Source of the DNA: Chitinophaga sp. LS1
GTDB taxonomy: Bacteria; Bacteroidota; Bacteroidia; Chitinophagales; Chitinophagaceae
Assembly (NCBI RefSeq): GCF_034274695.1
Contig: NZ_CP128362.1
Coordinates: 3,846,501-3,910,500, forward strand
Direction of reading: 5' to 3'
DNA: 64,000 nucleotides
Under the pieces are notes generated by a model. It was given only the letters and a program-made list of their open reading frames with translations, was not told where the DNA came from and made no database searches. A program made the position numbers and the translations under genes. Below, piece by piece: positions 44,917 to 54,798 of this stretch. Position 1 is the stretch's first letter. Every line of letters starts with the position of its first letter.

Positions 44917-45846
44917 TTACGGCACATATACCTTAGACTTTAAAGCTGTTTGTACATCCGTCGGTAAGTTACTCAACAAACTATACCCTGTAGAATCTTC
45001 AATCGCCTTCACAGTAGTGATATACTCCTTCCAGTTCGTAGATACTGTCGTATTATCATTCGGCGTATCAATCGCCACAACAGTAGCACTGCTGGTGATA
45101 CGGCTCAGATCATTATCCCCAATTGGAATTACTACTACCACCTTCCAAACCTTTCTTGGCACAGTCACATTGCCACCATCAATCGTAGTCGCCGCACCCG
45201 CAGAACCAGTACCACCAGTACCATAACTACCCATGACAATAAAACACTCATTCGCACTACCCGCCAGCGTATTCCTTGTATAATCCTCAAACGTCGCCCA
45301 CGCCTTCTGGTTATTATTCGGCGCCTGCGGAATCATATTACTCATCAGGAAAGTAGCTTCATTCGCATCCACAGAGCTCGTTCTATCTCCTGAAGGACAG
45401 TTATGTCCCCTGTCAAATCCTGAACTGGTGAAACTCGTACTCTGTACCTGATAAAATGTAGAAGGCAACTCTGTATCCGCCCTGAAATCATCCGTTCTGC
45501 CGGAACTTCCCACATCACTCGCCTGCAAATGCCAGCTCACCCAATTCGGTCCGCCACGTAAACTATTATACGATCCTATCCAATAATCTCTGTCAATTAA
45601 ATAGTTCGCCGGAAACTCTATACAAGGCTGTGCACTTGACGGATTTCCCAATAAGATATGACTATTGTCACTTGTATTAGCAGTATAAGTTCCGCATGTA
45701 TCAGCAGAAGAAGACTCTCCACCTGAATAACGAATTGTGTCTGGTGTACTTGCAGCCGGTTTTACCGCCACATCTCCCTGTTTCTCACAGGCAGCAAGGA
45801 TCAATAGTACGAACGCAGCTGGCAATAATAATTTTTTCGCTTGCAT
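44917..45846 (-). CDS. Lipoprotein DNA/RNA non-specific endonuclease
   Basis: A 309-residue lipoprotein from ATG 45846, which shares its A with the TGA stop of the upstream gene (a TTG three bases earlier is possible). The lipobox is LAAC (Cys 20). The NUC1-type nuclease domain covers about 60-300 with GNPSSAQP, NWVSWHLQASDVG, the catalytic FDRGHNCPSGDRTSS (His about 148) and MSNMIPQAPNNN. It is a surface nuclease, closely related to the domain at 16985-18349 but without the extra beta-sandwich. It is coupled to an EEP-family phosphodiesterase and divergent from a TonB receptor, suggesting extracellular nucleic acid use. Confidence 0.92.
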   Translation of the reverse strand: MQAKKLLLPAAFVLLILAACEKQGDVAVKPAASTPDTIRYSGGESSSADTCGTYTANTSDNSHILLGNPSSAQPCIEFPANYLIDRDYWIGSYNSLRGGPNWVSWHLQASDVGSSGRTDDFRADTELPSTFYQVQSTSFTSSGFDRGHNCPSGDRTSSVDANEATFLMSNMIPQAPNNNQKAWATFEDYTRNTLAGSANECFIVMGSYGTGGTGSAGAATTIDGGNVTVPRKVWKVVVVIPIGDNDLSRITSSATVVAIDTPNDNTTVSTNWKEYITTVKAIEDSTGYSLLSNLPTDVQTALKSKVYVP

Positions 45847-46874
45847 CAATTAGCTTTTATAAGAGTAATGAAAGTTGGAAAGTGGTCACTAAAACCCCCC
45901 ATATAGTTATCAAAATCAAAAGTGCGCTTAGGATACCCCTGATATCTGCCAGAAGTCTGGATCATATCGTCCCTCTTGAAAATATTCGCTTTGTAAAAGT
46001 GATAATGCCCATCATCTTTATTCAATAAATGCTGAGACATCACAATCTGGTCAAACAATGCCCATGAATCCTGGTATGCCAGTGTACCAATCCCTTTCTT
46101 AAAAAACGCCATCCAGGGATTAAACAATTCATTCTCTTTCAATTTCTCCGCATCACCTTTTGCTTTCAATACCCTGGTCATACTTTCATTAGTAGGATTA
46201 TCATTCAGGTCACCCATCAGGACCACATTTGTATTCGGATCTATCCGGAACAGGCTATCCATAATATGTCTGCTCACGCCTGCTGCAATGGCACGTCCCG
46301 GCGCAGAAGCAGCTTCTCCATTACGACGTGAAGGCCAGTGATTCACAAATATGTGATACACTTCACCATCCAGTTTACCTGTCACCCACAATACATCACG
46401 GGTTGGGTAACCGTCCGGAAGTTGCACCGTGAGCGACTTACTACTTATAACAGTAAAGTATGCAGGGTTATATAACAATGCCACATCGATACCGCGTTTA
46501 TCAGGAGAGTCATAGTGTACGATCTTGTAAGGTAGCTTGCCTGTATTGATCAGATCCTTCAAAACTCCTTCATTTTCAATCTCTGCCACACCTAAAAGCG
46601 CCACGCCATCCGGGGAAAATTGTTTGCCCATGTCAGTTATCACACTGGCCATGTGCTTTACTTTGTCCTGATATACTTCACTCGTATATCCCTTGTTTCC
46701 TGTTGGTAAAAATTCATAGTCGTTTACATGTTCCTGATGAATTGTGTCGAAAAAATTTTCAAGATTGTAAAATCCGATGTTGATCACCTTGTACTCTTTT
46801 TTCTGTGCCCATAGGGATAATAAAGGACACAAGGTTAAGATAATCAACTGGTTGATAGCTCTTCTCGATAGCAT
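45846..46874 (-). CDS. Secreted endonuclease/exonuclease/phosphatase family protein
   Basis: A 342-residue exported enzyme with a signal peptide ending SLWAQ (about residue 24). The EEP fold is shown by INIGFYNLENFFDT (metal Asn and Glu), VALLGVAEIENEGVL (Glu), FVNHWPSRRNG (catalytic His), VVLMGDLNDNPTNESM (Asp and Asn) and GGFSDHFPTFITL (final Asp-His pair). This is a complete catalytic set for phosphodiester hydrolysis, as in secreted DNases. The next gene, coupled by TGATG, is a second nuclease. Confidence 0.9.
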   Translation of the reverse strand: MLSRRAINQLIILTLCPLLSLWAQKKEYKVINIGFYNLENFFDTIHQEHVNDYEFLPTGNKGYTSEVYQDKVKHMASVITDMGKQFSPDGVALLGVAEIENEGVLKDLINTGKLPYKIVHYDSPDKRGIDVALLYNPAYFTVISSKSLTVQLPDGYPTRDVLWVTGKLDGEVYHIFVNHWPSRRNGEAASAPGRAIAAGVSRHIMDSLFRIDPNTNVVLMGDLNDNPTNESMTRVLKAKGDAEKLKENELFNPWMAFFKKGIGTLAYQDSWALFDQIVMSQHLLNKDDGHYHFYKANIFKRDDMIQTSGRYQGYPKRTFDFDNYMGGFSDHFPTFITLIKAN

Positions 46875-47234
46875 TGAGATTATTTTAGTTCACGTATTCT
46901 GATATAAAAACGGCTGCAAAGAAAGTATAAGCATTCTAGGTAGTATGCGCTAAGAATGTTAACAAATTATTAAATGCGATGAAACGAATTTAACAATATT
47001 TTGTAATTTCAAAAATCGTATACTTTTGCGACCGCTAGTAAAATAAAACATAAATAAGCTGAGGAAGCATTATGTCATGAGCTTAGAGTAACTATCAACA
47101 TATGTGAACACGCTGTTGATCCATTTTTCGTGAACTAATCGCACATCGCAAATACATTTTAATAACCGGATTCATTTCCGGGTAGGGGATTCTTTTGCAT
47201 TTATTTTTTAAACAAACACCATTCGTAAATCCTT
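46875..47234. other. Divergent promoter region of the nuclease/TonB locus
   Basis: 360 bases between divergent genes. It contains the promoter at 47001-47028 for the TonB receptor gene, which leaves a leader of about 200 bases. The sequence is A/T rich and no ORF or riboswitch is recognised. Confidence 0.55.
47001..47028 (+). promoter_or_regulatory. Promoter TTG-N17-TACTTTTG for the TonB receptor gene
   Basis: TTG at 47001-47003 and TACTTTTG at 47021-47028 with a 17-base spacer match the Bacteroidota consensus. The start codon is about 206 bases downstream, so the leader is long. Confidence 0.75.
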
Positions 47235-49784
47235 ATGTCTATTTACAACAGAATAGTTGCGGTGGGATGCCTTTGTATGTTCATTTCCAGTGCAAGGTCA
47301 CAGGTTCGTGATTCAGCCTATGTACGGGATTCTCTGATCAGAGAGGATGTAAAGGCCAACATTCCCATCATTGCTATTGATGAAACAGACTCTGACAATG
47401 GCAATGCCGCCGGTCAGAACATCTCCTCCATTCTATATGCAGGAAGGGATCCGTATTTTTCAAACGTGGCAAATTTCAATGCTGCAAGGTTCAAAGTAAG
47501 AGGCTATAATGCCGATTATTTTGAAACATATATCAATGGCATTCCTGTAAAGAACATTACCAATGGTTTCACACCATGGAGTTTATGGGGTGGTCTGAAC
47601 GATGTGATGCGTAACAGACAAAGTGCCAATGGTTTGCGCCCTGTTGATTTCGGTTTAGGCGAAATCGGTGGTGTGAACAACATTGACACACGTGCTTTTC
47701 GTCAGCGTCAGCAACTGAGCATCAGCTATGCAGCGACCCGTGGTAACTACAATCACCGTCTTATGGCCAGCTGGAGTTCAGGTATGAGCAAGAAAGGGTG
47801 GGCTTTCTCTCTCGCCGCTTCCGGTCGTTATTCCAAAGATGGTTATGTAGAAGGAACATTCTACGAAGGTGCATCCTACTTCTTCGCAGTAGACAAAAAG
47901 ATCAATGCAAAGCATATGCTGTCTTTCGTGACCTTCGGTTCGCCAACTGCTGATGGTGGTCAGTCCGCCGCTACGAAAGAGATGTACGACCTCGCAGGTT
48001 CACATTATTACAACTCCTCATGGGGATGGCAGGATGGCAAAAAGCGTAGTGCAAATTATACCACTACCTATCAGCCATATGCAATCCTGAGTCATGAATG
48101 GAAGATTGACGACAAGAGCCGTCTGAACACTGCCGTTGCTTTCTCGTATGGGGAGCGTGCACGTACAGGACTTGACTGGTACAATGCACCAGATCCAAGA
48201 CCTGACTATTACCGCAACCTGCCAAGCTACCAGGAAAGCACTGCTGCAGCTGAATACATTGCCAACAAATATCGTACGGATGAATCTTACCGCCAGATCA
48301 ACTGGACAAAGATGTACAACATCAACCGTATCAATGAAGAGACTGTTGAAAATGCAAACGGCATCACCGGCAACAGTGTAACAGGCAACCGTTCCCTGTA
48401 CATCCTGCAGGACAGGGTGGTGCAGACAACAAAATTCAACTTCAACACTATTTACAATAAGAACCTGAACAAGCATGCCGACCTCACTGCCGGTATCTAC
48501 TTCAACCACCAGCGTGACCGCAACTACCAGCGTGTACACGATCTGCTGGGTGGCGACTTCTATGTGAATGTGAATAAGTTTGCACAACAGACCAATACCA
48601 GCACAGAAGATGTTGAACAGTTTGACCTGGATAATCCTAACCGCATCCTGAAAAGAAAAGATAAATACGGTTACGACTATTCCATGAACGTAAACGATGC
48701 AAAAGTGTTTTTACAGGGTATGTTCCACTACGACCATGTAGACTTCTTCGTATCCGGTGCATATAACTATACATCTATGTTCCGCGAAGGATATATCAGA
48801 AATGGTTTGTATCCAACCAACTCAAAAGGTAAATCCGAAACTTTCAACTTCAATAACTACGCTTTCAAAGCAGGTGCAACCTACAAGATCGATGGCCGTA
48901 ACTATGTATTCCTGAATGCATCAGCATCCACCCGCTCTCCTTATGTAGAGAACATCTTCACCTCTCCACGTAACCACAACGGTACACAGAGCGATGTGAA
49001 AGCAGAGAAAATATATAGCGCAGAAGCCGGTTACGTCATGAATGCGGAGAAAGTAAAAGTTCGTCTGAATGCCTACTACTCCCTGTTCCAGGATGGAATG
49101 GACATCATGAGCTATTACGATGACAGCTACGCCAGCTTTGTAAACTATGCACTGTCTAATATAGACAAGGTAAACTATGGTATGGAGTTCGGTATCGAAG
49201 TCCCTGTTTATGAAGGGCTGAAGGCGACTGCGGCTGCGAACATCGGTCGTTATTTCTACGACTCCCGTCAGCATGCGGTAGTAACATCTGATAACAGCTC
49301 TGATGTGATCACATCCGAAACAGTATATACCAAGAACTATCATGTAGGTCAGACACCCCAGGAAGCCTACACAGTAGGGCTGAACTACCAGGGTAAGAAA
49401 AACTGGTTCATAAATGTGAATGCGAACTACTTCGACAAGATGTGGCTGGAAATTAACCCGGTAAGACGTACAGAGAGAGCTACAGAAGATGTTCAACACA
49501 ACTCTACACAGTGGCATTCCATCCTGGATCAGGAGCAACTGCCTGCGCAGTTGACCATGGATCTGTTTGGTGGAAAGACCTGGTATACCCACGTAGGAGG
49601 GCGTTCTGCATCAATTGTATTCACACTGGGTGTAAACAATCTGCTGAACAACCGGAACCTGATCAGTGGCGGTTATGAGCAGCTACGTTTTAACTATACT
49701 GACAAAGACGCGAGCACTTTCCCTCCGAAATTCTATTACGCATATGGCGCGAATTTCTTTGCCAGCCTTGCATTCAGACTTTAA
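47235..49784 (+). CDS. TonB-dependent receptor (nucleic-acid locus)
   Basis: An 849-residue outer-membrane receptor with a signal peptide (MSIYNRIVAVGCLCMFISSA) and no CarboxypepD_reg-like domain. The plug begins near residue 60 (ISSILYAGRDPYFSNVANFN, FKVRGYNADYFETYINGIPV, NRQSANGLRPVDFGLGEIGG). The barrel follows and ends in an aromatic strand (FFASLAFRL). Its plug is unlike that of the SusC group. It faces two nuclease genes and is followed by a DUF5689 lipoprotein gene, so an oligonucleotide or nucleotide ligand is likely. Confidence 0.9.
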   Translation: MSIYNRIVAVGCLCMFISSARSQVRDSAYVRDSLIREDVKANIPIIAIDETDSDNGNAAGQNISSILYAGRDPYFSNVANFNAARFKVRGYNADYFETYINGIPVKNITNGFTPWSLWGGLNDVMRNRQSANGLRPVDFGLGEIGGVNNIDTRAFRQRQQLSISYAATRGNYNHRLMASWSSGMSKKGWAFSLAASGRYSKDGYVEGTFYEGASYFFAVDKKINAKHMLSFVTFGSPTADGGQSAATKEMYDLAGSHYYNSSWGWQDGKKRSANYTTTYQPYAILSHEWKIDDKSRLNTAVAFSYGERARTGLDWYNAPDPRPDYYRNLPSYQESTAAAEYIANKYRTDESYRQINWTKMYNINRINEETVENANGITGNSVTGNRSLYILQDRVVQTTKFNFNTIYNKNLNKHADLTAGIYFNHQRDRNYQRVHDLLGGDFYVNVNKFAQQTNTSTEDVEQFDLDNPNRILKRKDKYGYDYSMNVNDAKVFLQGMFHYDHVDFFVSGAYNYTSMFREGYIRNGLYPTNSKGKSETFNFNNYAFKAGATYKIDGRNYVFLNASASTRSPYVENIFTSPRNHNGTQSDVKAEKIYSAEAGYVMNAEKVKVRLNAYYSLFQDGMDIMSYYDDSYASFVNYALSNIDKVNYGMEFGIEVPVYEGLKATAAANIGRYFYDSRQHAVVTSDNSSDVITSETVYTKNYHVGQTPQEAYTVGLNYQGKKNWFINVNANYFDKMWLEINPVRRTERATEDVQHNSTQWHSILDQEQLPAQLTMDLFGGKTWYTHVGGRSASIVFTLGVNNLLNNRNLISGGYEQLRFNYTDKDASTFPPKFYYAYGANFFASLAFRL

Positions 49785-49811
49785 TTATTAAAAATATAAT
49801 CAGCTATAACA

Positions 49812-51842
49812 ATGAGAAATTTATTGCATTCTTACCGTACCTTATTGGGGATGCTGCTTTTATTATCCCTTACTTTTGGGGCTTGTAAGCGCCAGTACGA
49901 TGAACCTCCTTATGCAACTGACCCAGACATTCAGGCAACTACTACCATTGCAGAATTACAGGCAATGTATACAGGTACGCCGGTAGAAATTACCGACAGC
50001 CTGATTATAGTAGGTGTGGTGACAGGTAACGACCAGGAAGATAACCTGTATAAAAAGATCACCCTGCAGGATGCAACCGCAGGTATCGAAATCGAAATCG
50101 ATCAATCTTCTTTGTATGCTTCCTATCCTGTAGGTCGTAGACTCTTTATCAACCTGAAAGGTTTGACACTGGGTACTTACAATGGTCTGCTGGAACTGGG
50201 GCTGGGTGTAAATAGCAGCAACCAGCCACAGCGTATTTCCAGCTCCGTGATTGATGACTTCATCACCGTGGGTAGCACTGGCAACGTGGTAGAGCCGGTA
50301 GAAGTAACTATCAGCGAACTGTCTTCCACTTACCAGAGCATGCTCGTAAGCATCAAGGATGTGGAGTTTGCAGACAGCTATTTGAGTTCAACTTATGCAG
50401 ACAGTGTAAATTCAACAACTGCAAACGTAACCCTGCAGGATTGCTCTGCCAATACGCTCTCAGTTCGTACCAGCGGTTATGCAAGTTTTGCAAACAAAAC
50501 GGTGGCACAGGGTAAAGGTACCATCACAGGTATCTACTCTTTCTATAATTCAGATAAACAGTTCTACATCCGCACACTGGATGACGTAGCTGATATGACA
50601 GGTGTTCGTTGCGATGGTACAACTGCCAGCGACAGTGTAGAACAGATCAGCATCGATAGTCTGCGTAGCCTGTATAGCAGTGCAGACATCACAGTGCCAA
50701 GAGGTCGTTATATCACTGGTTATGTGATTTCTAATAGTGCAAAGGGTAACGTGAATACACAGAATCTGTACCTCCAGGAGGGTAACGATATGTCAGGTAT
50801 CCTTGTGCGTTTCACAGAAGCACATAGCTTTACACAGGGGCAGAAACTGAAGATTGCAATAGGTGGTCAGACATTGACGAGCTATTATGGTCAGCTGGAA
50901 CTGAACAACATTCCTTTGGATAGTGCTACAGCCACCGGCGATACCATGAGCATCACACCAAAGGTATTGACCATTACCGAACTGAAGGCACAGGCAGCGG
51001 CACTCTCCGGTACGCTGGTGACCATTAGTACAGTGACCCTGAGCAATACAGCTGGCAGTACTTATTCAGGTACAGTAGTCGTGACAGATGCAACAGGTAC
51101 AGTGAACTCCTTTGTTCGTACAGGTGCTTCTTTCGCATCATCAACATTCCCAACAGCAGCATCTTCTTACACAGGTGTATTGAACATCAATAGTTCCAGC
51201 TATGAAGTAAATATCCGTGATACTACAGACGTGATCAGATCTACATCTTCCTCCTCAGGTGGTAGTGATTCAGGTAGCGGTGGCAGCGATAGCGGTTCTG
51301 ACGATGGTAGCGGAAGTGGTAGTACCACCACTGTAGTATATACTGAAAACTTCAGCAAAGGTGGTAAAACAGGCTATGCAGATGCTGCATCCACTCAGGA
51401 CGTAGGTTCATGGCAGTTTAGCCAGTCATTGGTAGCGGTATCCAGTACTTCTACAGCGAAGGACGTATTCACCAGCGGTAATACAAATACAGCTCGTCTG
51501 AGAGGTGCTAACAGTAGCACTGACGATGGTTATATCATGATGAACTTTGACCTGACCGGTGTGCAGACAATTGCCATCGATCACGCAGGTGCAAGCTATG
51601 ATACCGGTGATGCTGTTACTTATGGTTTCACGCTGTTTGCTTCTTATGATGCAGGTGCAACCTGGACACAGGTAGGTAGCCCAATCAGCAGCACAGTGTC
51701 AGTAATGAATACAGAGACCTTTACGATTGGTGCAGCAGCGGGTACTGCTGTGAGATTCAAAATTCTGAATACTTCCAGCAATGGTTCCAGCGCACGTGTA
51801 CGTATGAATATTGGTAGAGTGGTATTTACAACTTTACAATAA
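49812..51842 (+). CDS. DUF5689 lipoprotein with C-terminal beta-sandwich
   Basis: A 676-residue lipoprotein with lipobox FGAC (Cys 25). Two or three OB-fold-like DUF5689 segments cover about 38-480 (TIAELQAMYTGTPVEITDSL, IIVGVVTGNDQEDNLYKKIT, then TVPRGRYITGYVISNSAKGN and TLVTISTVTLSNTAGSTYSG). A Ser/Gly/Asp linker at about 485-512 leads to a cleaved-adhesin-like beta-sandwich (VYTENFSKGGKTGYADAAST to the end). OB folds suit nucleic-acid binding, and this gene follows the TonB receptor by 27 bases. The C-terminal sandwich resembles the N-terminal domain of the nuclease at 16985-18349. Confidence 0.85.
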   Translation: MRNLLHSYRTLLGMLLLLSLTFGACKRQYDEPPYATDPDIQATTTIAELQAMYTGTPVEITDSLIIVGVVTGNDQEDNLYKKITLQDATAGIEIEIDQSSLYASYPVGRRLFINLKGLTLGTYNGLLELGLGVNSSNQPQRISSSVIDDFITVGSTGNVVEPVEVTISELSSTYQSMLVSIKDVEFADSYLSSTYADSVNSTTANVTLQDCSANTLSVRTSGYASFANKTVAQGKGTITGIYSFYNSDKQFYIRTLDDVADMTGVRCDGTTASDSVEQISIDSLRSLYSSADITVPRGRYITGYVISNSAKGNVNTQNLYLQEGNDMSGILVRFTEAHSFTQGQKLKIAIGGQTLTSYYGQLELNNIPLDSATATGDTMSITPKVLTITELKAQAAALSGTLVTISTVTLSNTAGSTYSGTVVVTDATGTVNSFVRTGASFASSTFPTAASSYTGVLNINSSSYEVNIRDTTDVIRSTSSSSGGSDSGSGGSDSGSDDGSGSGSTTTVVYTENFSKGGKTGYADAASTQDVGSWQFSQSLVAVSSTSTAKDVFTSGNTNTARLRGANSSTDDGYIMMNFDLTGVQTIAIDHAGASYDTGDAVTYGFTLFASYDAGATWTQVGSPISSTVSVMNTETFTIGAAAGTAVRFKILNTSSNGSSARVRMNIGRVVFTTLQ

Positions 51843-51900
51843 AACAGCATTTCTTCTTAGAAAGGAATTTTCTAAACTTCTTAGAAAAAAATCTTCCAAA

Positions 51901-51935
51901 CGAAAAAGCTTTTGCCAAAGGCAAAAGCTTTTTCG
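51901..51935 (+). terminator. 16-bp perfect hairpin terminator after the DUF5689 gene
   Basis: CGAAAAAGCTTTTGCC and GGCAAAAGCTTTTTCG pair exactly around AAA, followed by TTTAT. It separates the nucleic-acid locus from the serine hydrolase gene 27 bases downstream. Confidence 0.85.
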
Positions 51936-51961
51936 TTTATTTGAAATCGTATCTTCATTCT

Positions 51962-53275
51962 ATGAAAAAGATACTTTTATTCCTCCTGTTACCCTTTGCA
52001 GCCCAGGCGCAAACCAACTATCCATTAAAGCTGGACGCTTATATGCGTGCCCAGGCCACCATCTCCCATTTCAGTGGCAGCGTACTCGTAGCGCAGAAAG
52101 GTAAAGTCATTTACAGCGGTGCTTTTGGCGAAGCTGATAAGGAATGGCATGTGAAAAACACGGTAGCCGGTAAATACCGTATCGGCTCCATTACCAAACA
52201 ATTCACGGCCGCCTGTATCCTTCATTTGGAGGAACAGGGTAAACTGAACCTGGATGACAAACTGAGTAAATACATTCCTGATTATCCACAGGGCAATCAG
52301 GTCACAATACACATGCTGCTGAACCAGACGACCGGTATTACAGATTATACCTCACTGCCAGAAACCGATTTGCATGCTGATGTATTGGATGTGGCCCCTG
52401 CTGACTTTATTAAAAGTTTCCAGTCACAACCTTACTTATTCACACCCGGTTCCCGGTGGGCGTATAGCAATTCCAACTATTTCCTGTTGGGATATATAGT
52501 GGAAAAGGTAACGGGTGAGTCATTTGCGAATTACCTTAAAAAAATCACTGACAAAGCTGGTTTGAAAAATACCGGCATGGATCGTCCTGATACCCTCTTG
52601 CCTTACCGTACACATGGTTATATGGAAGACTATAATATACCTTTTTATACCATGTCAGGTCCTTATGCTGCTGGTGGTATGTATTCAACCGTAGATGATT
52701 TGCTGGCCTGGGATCAGGCATTACTGGGCAATAAGGTATTGTCCGAAGCTACTACCAGGAAAATGACCACTGCTTATATGGGCCATTACGGCTATGGTCT
52801 GATGATAGACAGTCTGGTTAACCATCCCAGGATCTGGCACAGTGGGGGCATTCCCGGTTACCGGTCAGTGATCAGCTGGTATAAAGATGGCGATTTCAAT
52901 GTGATCGTATTATCCAACAATGAATCCAATGCACAATATGTAGCCGGTGGATTGGCAGGTATCATGTTAAATATGCCAGTCGTAAATCCTTATGTTCACA
53001 AGGCGGCGGCTATCAATAATGCGGTAATAGATAATTATGTAGGTACTTATTTTGTTGGAAATAAAATAGAGTTAATCAGGAAAGAAGGTAAATTATACCG
53101 TAAGATAAATGGGGTGGATGATATAGAGCTGATACCTGAATCAGAGAAGAAATTTTATTACAGTGATGGAACGGACAGGCAGATAGAGTTTGTGACAGAT
53201 GCAGCGGGAAAGGTGGTGAAAGCGAGTGTGATTATGGGCGGGTTGAAATTGCCACTAGAAAGGATAGCTGAGTAA
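51962..53275 (+). CDS. Secreted serine hydrolase, beta-lactamase fold
   Basis: A 437-residue exported protein with signal peptide MKKILLFLLLPFAAQAQ, which fixes ATG 51962 over the TTG at 51941. SxxK is GSITKQFTAAC (about residue 74) and YxN is YSNSNYFLLGY (about residue 160). HSGGIPGYRS serves as the third motif. The C-terminal 90 residues form an extra beta-domain (NYVGTYFVGNKIELIRKEGK). It is distinct in sequence from the smaller hydrolase at 20616. The natural substrate is unknown. Confidence 0.88.
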   Translation: MKKILLFLLLPFAAQAQTNYPLKLDAYMRAQATISHFSGSVLVAQKGKVIYSGAFGEADKEWHVKNTVAGKYRIGSITKQFTAACILHLEEQGKLNLDDKLSKYIPDYPQGNQVTIHMLLNQTTGITDYTSLPETDLHADVLDVAPADFIKSFQSQPYLFTPGSRWAYSNSNYFLLGYIVEKVTGESFANYLKKITDKAGLKNTGMDRPDTLLPYRTHGYMEDYNIPFYTMSGPYAAGGMYSTVDDLLAWDQALLGNKVLSEATTRKMTTAYMGHYGYGLMIDSLVNHPRIWHSGGIPGYRSVISWYKDGDFNVIVLSNNESNAQYVAGGLAGIMLNMPVVNPYVHKAAAINNAVIDNYVGTYFVGNKIELIRKEGKLYRKINGVDDIELIPESEKKFYYSDGTDRQIEFVTDAAGKVVKASVIMGGLKLPLERIAE

Positions 53276-53330
53276 AAGAGAATTCTTAATGAAGTTCTCC
53301 TTAATAAAAATTCTCTTTATAAAAATCCCC

Positions 53331-53371
53331 TAAATAGCAATCCCCGCTGACTAAGCGGGGATTGCTATTTA
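53331..53371. terminator. 18-bp perfect hairpin between convergent genes
   Basis: TAAATAGCAATCCCCGCT and its exact complement flank GACTA. It sits between the serine hydrolase stop and the convergent SGNH hydrolase stop and probably terminates both. Confidence 0.85.
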
Positions 53372-53380
53372 GAGAATTAT

Positions 53381-54052
53381 TTATTTCTTTACCTCTTTCT
53401 TTACCAACGTAGGCTGAACTAACTTCTTCCATATCTGGTACCCATCCTTATTCAAATGCAGCATATCACTCTGGAAAATCTCAGGTCTTGAATTCCCATC
53501 CTTCGTCAACATCGGTGTATACACATCTATCCATGTAATCTTATGCTGCGTTTTCAGGTATTCCTTAATCAGTGCATTTGCCTGTTTCACAGTTTCCCTG
53601 TATTTATCACGAGAAGGACTTGGCTTAATAGATATATAAATAATAGGTGTCTCCGGCAGTTTTTCCCTGATGGCAGTGAGCAGCTTTTTCGTACGCTCGA
53701 GTACTGTATCAGCAACCGCTCCATCCGGAATATCATTTTCTCCTACATACAACACGATCTCGCGTGGATGATATGCAAATACCAGATCGTCCAGGTAAAA
53801 GGTGATATCATTCACCACAGCCCCCCCAATACCTCTGTTCATCACATCATAGGAGGCAAAGGTTCGTTCTGCATCTTCCCATTTACGGATAGAAGAGCTT
53901 CCGACAAAAAGGATCGGGTTAGCAGGCGGAGCGTACATTTGGTCATAGTGTTTAATCGTCTGTACATCATCCCAGAAACGTGGTTTATCCTGTGCTTTGC
54001 TGACCTGTATAACGGTCATGCCTATCAGCAGCAGGAGCATGGCTTTCTTCAT
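53381..54052 (-). CDS. Secreted SGNH/GDSL-type hydrolase
   Basis: A 223-residue exported protein from ATG 54052 (MKKAMLLLLIGMTVIQVSKA signal peptide). The longer frame from 54148 would add 32 residues and bury the signal peptide. SGNH blocks are present: ILFVGSSSIRKWED (catalytic Ser), NRGIGGAVVND (Gly), VLYVGENDIPDG (Asn) and FQSDMLHLNKDGY (Asp and His). Members are esterases that remove acyl groups from sugars or lipids. It lies 32 bases after the hemolysin-III gene, possibly in one operon. Confidence 0.9.
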   Translation of the reverse strand: MKKAMLLLLIGMTVIQVSKAQDKPRFWDDVQTIKHYDQMYAPPANPILFVGSSSIRKWEDAERTFASYDVMNRGIGGAVVNDITFYLDDLVFAYHPREIVLYVGENDIPDGAVADTVLERTKKLLTAIREKLPETPIIYISIKPSPSRDKYRETVKQANALIKEYLKTQHKITWIDVYTPMLTKDGNSRPEIFQSDMLHLNKDGYQIWKKLVQPTLVKKEVKK

Positions 54053-54084
54053 AACATTCGGTTTAAAATGCCAAGGTAATAATT

Positions 54085-54723
54085 CTATACGGATAACAGT
54101 ACTGCTACGTAGTGGCAAATAGCAGCTGCGAGCACAAAGAAATGCCATACGGCGTGGGTATAAGTCCTTTTCTCGCGAAGGTAAAAGTACACACCGATAG
54201 AATACAAAACACCGCCAATAGCGATCATGGTGATTACAGGCACCGGCAGGGAAGTGAAAAATGTTTTACCACCTACAATCATAATCCATCCCATAATGAG
54301 ATAGATGATCGTGCTCAGGATATTGAACCGTCCTGTAAAGAAGGATTTAAAAATGACACCAACGGCGGTCAGTCCCCACAAAATACAGAGCAGTGTAATC
54401 CCGAATGCATTGTTCATAAACACCAGTAAAAATGGCGTGTACGTACCGGCAATGAGGAAATAGATACTGATATGATCCAGTACCACAAAGAGCTTTTTTA
54501 CCTGTTGGTCCTGGGCCAGGTGGTATACCGTAGAGCAGGTGAAAAGCAGAATAAAACAAAAGCTGTAAATACCGGCGCCTACGATACCACGGGTATTTCC
54601 ATGAGTAGCGGCAATACCGGTCAGAACAGGGAGAGCGCTGAGCCCAAAGAGGATGCCTACGGCGTGGATAATGCCGTGCACGATCTCCTGTTTACGGTTG
54701 TAGAATGAGTCTAAAACAATCAT
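54085..54723 (-). CDS. Hemolysin III (PAQR) family membrane protein
   Basis: A 212-residue protein with seven predicted membrane helices and the family residues: EIVHGIIHAVGILFGLS, CSTVYHLAQDQQVKKLFVVL, LDHISIYFLIAGTYTPFLL, and the C-terminal AVWHFFVLAAAICHYVAVLL that completes the zinc-binding His set. Members may be ceramidase-like hydrolases or ion-homeostasis proteins. The sphingolipid cluster in the same window makes a ceramidase-type activity worth noting, but there is no direct link. A TAATTTTG -7-like element lies 24 bases before the ATG. Confidence 0.9.
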   Translation of the reverse strand: MIVLDSFYNRKQEIVHGIIHAVGILFGLSALPVLTGIAATHGNTRGIVGAGIYSFCFILLFTCSTVYHLAQDQQVKKLFVVLDHISIYFLIAGTYTPFLLVFMNNAFGITLLCILWGLTAVGVIFKSFFTGRFNILSTIIYLIMGWIMIVGGKTFFTSLPVPVITMIAIGGVLYSIGVYFYLREKRTYTHAVWHFFVLAAAICHYVAVLLSV

Positions 54724-54798
54724 TGGTTAATCTTTTCGTCTGGGTGCAAAATTAACGAGAATAGCCGGGGAAGATTGTTAAAATAGCGTAAAAAAAGC

